64,000 bases of DNA from Variovorax paradoxus (GTDB taxonomy: Bacteria; Pseudomonadota; Gammaproteobacteria; Burkholderiales; Burkholderiaceae_C), in contig NZ_CP091716.1 in the NCBI RefSeq assembly GCF_022009635.1, positions 3,425,001 to 3,489,000 on the forward strand, written 5' to 3'. Within the stretch, counting starts at the first letter, position 1. The number at the start of each line of letters is the position of its first letter. This document shows, one piece after another, positions 61,853 to 64,000 of this stretch. The notes beneath the pieces are model-generated. The model made no database searches. It was not told the origin of the DNA and saw only the letters and a list, made by a program, of their open reading frames with translations. Position numbers and translations under genes: made by a program.

Positions 61853-64000
61853 GTGACCTCTACTTCTTCCAAGCCACACGACATTCAGGCCCTCGACACG
61901 CTGACCGGCGGCGCCTTCACCGCGCCGACTTCCGGCGAGCGCGCCGCGCGCATCCGCGACTGGCTCGCTGGCAACCCCGCGCCCGAGCAGATGCAGGAAG
62001 TCTTCAAGGAACTGAGCGGACGTGACAAGGGCGCCGCGCGCCTGCTGCGCGAAAAACTCGACGAACTCAAGCGCGCCAAGGGCCAGGAGGCCATTGCCGC
62101 CGAGTGGGCACAGAAGGCCGAGGCGCTGCTGGCGCAGTCCAAGCTCAACATCGCCGACGCACTGGCGTGGCAGCGCGACGCCGCCAAGGCCGGCGCACCG
62201 CTGTCGCGCGAACCGCTGGCCGGGCTGAAGCTCAAGCTGGCCGAGCGCGTCAAGGGCATCGAAGACTTGCAGCACCGCGCACAGGTGCACCGCGAAGCCG
62301 CCGTGCTGCTGGCCCAGCGCTTCGAAGTGCTGTCGACCAAGGGCTGGCAGGACGCCCAGGCGGCTGAAGAATCGCTGCGCGCCGACGTGTCCCACTGGCA
62401 GCAACAGGCGACAGAAATCACCGGCGACGCCAACTGGACTAGCCTGGACGCCAAGTTCGCGCCGCAGCTCGAATCGTCGAAGTCGCAACTGCTGGTTGTC
62501 TCCGACTCCTTCCATAGCGCGCTGGCCCTGGCGATTGCCGCCGCTGCAGACGCCGCGGCGCCGCTGCCGCCGGTGCCCGTGTGGGCCGACGAACTGCGCG
62601 CCGCGCGCGGCGAAGCCGTGGCGCCGAAGCCCGCCGCTCCCGCACGCCCCGCCGCGCCCAAGGTCGATCCGGCCGTCCGCGCTGCCGCGCAAGACGCGGT
62701 GCAGGCTGCGCTCGCCAAGCTCGAGCAGGAAACCGCCGAAGGACACGGCAAGGCCAGCGCCGGTGCCGCCGCCGCGCTGCGCGCCGTGCTCAAGGAGCAT
62801 GGCAAGCTGGTCGAGGCACCGCTCGAAGCCCGTGTGCACGCCGCACTCGTGGCCGCCGGCGAACTCGAAGGCTGGCAGCGCTGGAGCGCCGACAAGGTGC
62901 GCGAAGACCTCGTCGCCAAGGCCGAAGGCCTGCTCAAGCGGCCCGAAGGCCAGGCCCTCGGCGGCCGCAAGATGCAGGAAACGCTGCGTGCCCTGCGCGA
63001 CCAATGGAAGCAGGCCGACCAGGGCGGCGTCCCGAACCACGCGCTGTGGAAGCGCTTCGACGAAGCCTGCAACGAGGCCCACAAGGTGGTCGAGGCCTGG
63101 CTCGAGAAGGTTCGCGCCGACGCGGCCGAGCACCGCGCCCACCGCGTGGCACTGATCGAAGAAGTCAAGGCCTGGGCGGCGGAACACGCCGGTGCCACCG
63201 ACCTGAAGGCGCACAACCGCGCGCTGCACCAGTTTGCCGACCGCTGGCGCGACGCCGGCCATGTGGGCGAGAAGGTGTTCGCCGAACTGCAGCCGCAGTG
63301 GAACGAAGCCTTCGGCGCCGCCCGCGCACCGTTCGAGACCGCGCAGAAGGCGAGTGTCGAACGCCGCCAGGCCATGATCGCCGAGGCGACCGAGCTCGGC
63401 GCCCAGCCGGTGCTGCGCATCGACGCCGTCAAGGCGCTGCAGCAGCGCTGGCAGGCCGAGGCACAAGGCGTGCCGCTCGACCGCCGCCACGAACAGAAAC
63501 TGTGGGACGCCTTCCGCGCCCCCATCGACGAGGCTTTCAACCGCAAGACGGCCGAGCGCGAAAAGGCTTCGGCCGCAATGAGCGAGCACGACCGCCATGT
63601 GCTCGAGGCCTCCAAGGCGCTCGATGCCGCCAATGCCGGTGGCGACGTGCAGAAGATCCGCGCGGCCATCGCCCGCCTCGAAGGCGCGCTGCGCGGCGAA
63701 GCGCCGCCGCCGGCCCCGAAGGCGGAGCAGGCCGCCCCGGCGAGCGACGGTCCGTCGGTCGGTGCGACGGAGGTCGTGGCACCGGGCCAGGCGGCCGCCG
63801 AATTAGGCGAAAGCGCCGAACAGGCGCCGAGCCCGAGCGATGCGGAAGCCTCGCCCGGCACGCACACAGAGGCACCCGCTGCTTCGGCCGACCTGGTGGC
63901 GCCCGCCGACGGCGCCGATGCGTCGGCTCGCTCCGATGCAGTTGCGGAAGCACCCGCGGCCGCGCCGAAGCCGGCGCCCAAGCCCGTGGTGGCCATGCGC
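61853..64000 (+). CDS. DUF349 domain protein, open at the window end
   Basis: 716 codons are present and the frame is still open at 64000. The start is a GTG at 61853 (VTSTSSKPHDIQALDTLTGG); no ATG is near. The product is mostly charged helix with repeated DUF349-like modules carrying conserved Trp (WSADKVREDLVAKAE, LRDQWKQADQGGVPNHALWKRFDEAC, FADRWRDAGHVGEKVFAELQPQWNEAF, LQQRWQAEAQGVPLDRRHEQKLWDAFR). From about residue 620 it turns into an acidic Ala/Pro/Glu tail. The strong coding look of this frame, not the GC-rich antisense frames, identifies the gene. Function not established; some DUF349 proteins are described in ribosome or translation contexts. Confidence 0.85.
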   Translation, partial: MTSTSSKPHDIQALDTLTGGAFTAPTSGERAARIRDWLAGNPAPEQMQEVFKELSGRDKGAARLLREKLDELKRAKGQEAIAAEWAQKAEALLAQSKLNIADALAWQRDAAKAGAPLSREPLAGLKLKLAERVKGIEDLQHRAQVHREAAVLLAQRFEVLSTKGWQDAQAAEESLRADVSHWQQQATEITGDANWTSLDAKFAPQLESSKSQLLVVSDSFHSALALAIAAAADAAAPLPPVPVWADELRAARGEAVAPKPAAPARPAAPKVDPAVRAAAQDAVQAALAKLEQETAEGHGKASAGAAAALRAVLKEHGKLVEAPLEARVHAALVAAGELEGWQRWSADKVREDLVAKAEGLLKRPEGQALGGRKMQETLRALRDQWKQADQGGVPNHALWKRFDEACNEAHKVVEAWLEKVRADAAEHRAHRVALIEEVKAWAAEHAGATDLKAHNRALHQFADRWRDAGHVGEKVFAELQPQWNEAFGAARAPFETAQKASVERRQAMIAEATELGAQPVLRIDAVKALQQRWQAEAQGVPLDRRHEQKLWDAFRAPIDEAFNRKTAEREKASAAMSEHDRHVLEASKALDAANAGGDVQKIRAAIARLEGALRGEAPPPAPKAEQAAPASDGPSVGATEVVAPGQAAAELGESAEQAPSPSDAEASPGTHTEAPAASADLVAPADGADASARSDAVAEAPAAAPKPAPKPVVAMR

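Noticed and set aside
61832..63996. Long Ala/Ser/Arg-rich minus-strand frames over the DUF349 gene
   Set aside because: Low-complexity mirrors of the Ala/Glu-rich plus-strand protein.

Overview
The window is a GC-rich stretch of bacterial chromosome with the gene content and order of a Burkholderiales member, most likely Comamonadaceae (Variovorax-like). This rests on the tctD/tctE plus tctB/tctA tricarboxylate transporter set, Bug-family solute receptors, the glyA-nrdR pair, a rib-nusB-tol gene chain and many LysR regulators. It is an inference from gene content, not a database match. I saw no rRNA, tRNA, CRISPR array, insertion sequence or phage attachment site.

Region by region. (1) 1-8610, minus strand, is a type VI secretion cargo island: vgrG, a Tle4-type lipase effector, four tandem Tli4-like immunity paralogues (partly an exact 1016-bp tandem repeat with signs of gene conversion) and the start of an exported protein cut by the window edge. 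(2) 8789-16739, minus strand, is a catabolic block: a LysR regulator, a tricarballylate-type dehydrogenase pair (tcuA, tcuB), two class II aldolase/adducin proteins, a Bug receptor, a D-2-hydroxyacid dehydrogenase and an HD-domain protein. A Crp/Fnr regulator is divergent from the HD gene and a perfect 16-bp palindrome lies between them. (3) 17520-25677 holds an MFS exporter with a GNAT acetyltransferase and a divergent LysR, a branched-chain-type receptor, trmB, gluQ, an FAD oxidoreductase and another LysR. (4) 25840-29146, plus strand, is a redox-flavoured cluster: pirin, DoxX, flavodoxin-like reductase, second pirin and a small unknown gene. (5) 29220-34508, minus strand, is the TctAB transporter with its TctDE two-component system, preceded by trhO. 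(6) 34571-38089 is dnaE, followed convergently by an FtsI-type transpeptidase lying outside any division cluster. (7) 47688 down to 39935, minus strand, is a ten-gene chain, ribD-ribE-ribBA-ribH-nusB-aminotransferase-ybgC-tolQ-tolR-tolA, with five ATGA stop/start overlaps. (8) 47888-54356, plus strand, is the type IV pilus minor pilin operon fimT/U-pilV-pilW-pilX-pilY1-pilE. (9) 57154 down to 54393, minus strand, is a lytic transglycosylase, glyA and nrdR. (10) 57828-64000, plus strand, holds a large DUF748/AsmA-like protein with an OmpA-like tail and a DUF349 protein that runs off the window.

How the parts work together. The T6SS island is a delivery-toxin-immunity unit whose immunity end has been amplified and diversified. 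The tcu and tct loci point to growth on tri- and dicarboxylates. The rib-nusB-tol chain links flavin synthesis, transcription antitermination and envelope constriction in one probable transcript. The pil operon would build the tip complex of a type IV pilus. The most intriguing items are the immunity array, the HD/aldolase/Crp locus with its palindrome, the stand-alone FtsI preceded by an 11-bp perfect stem-loop, and a 673-bp gap at 57155-57827 that carries two terminator-like hairpins but no gene and may encode small RNA.
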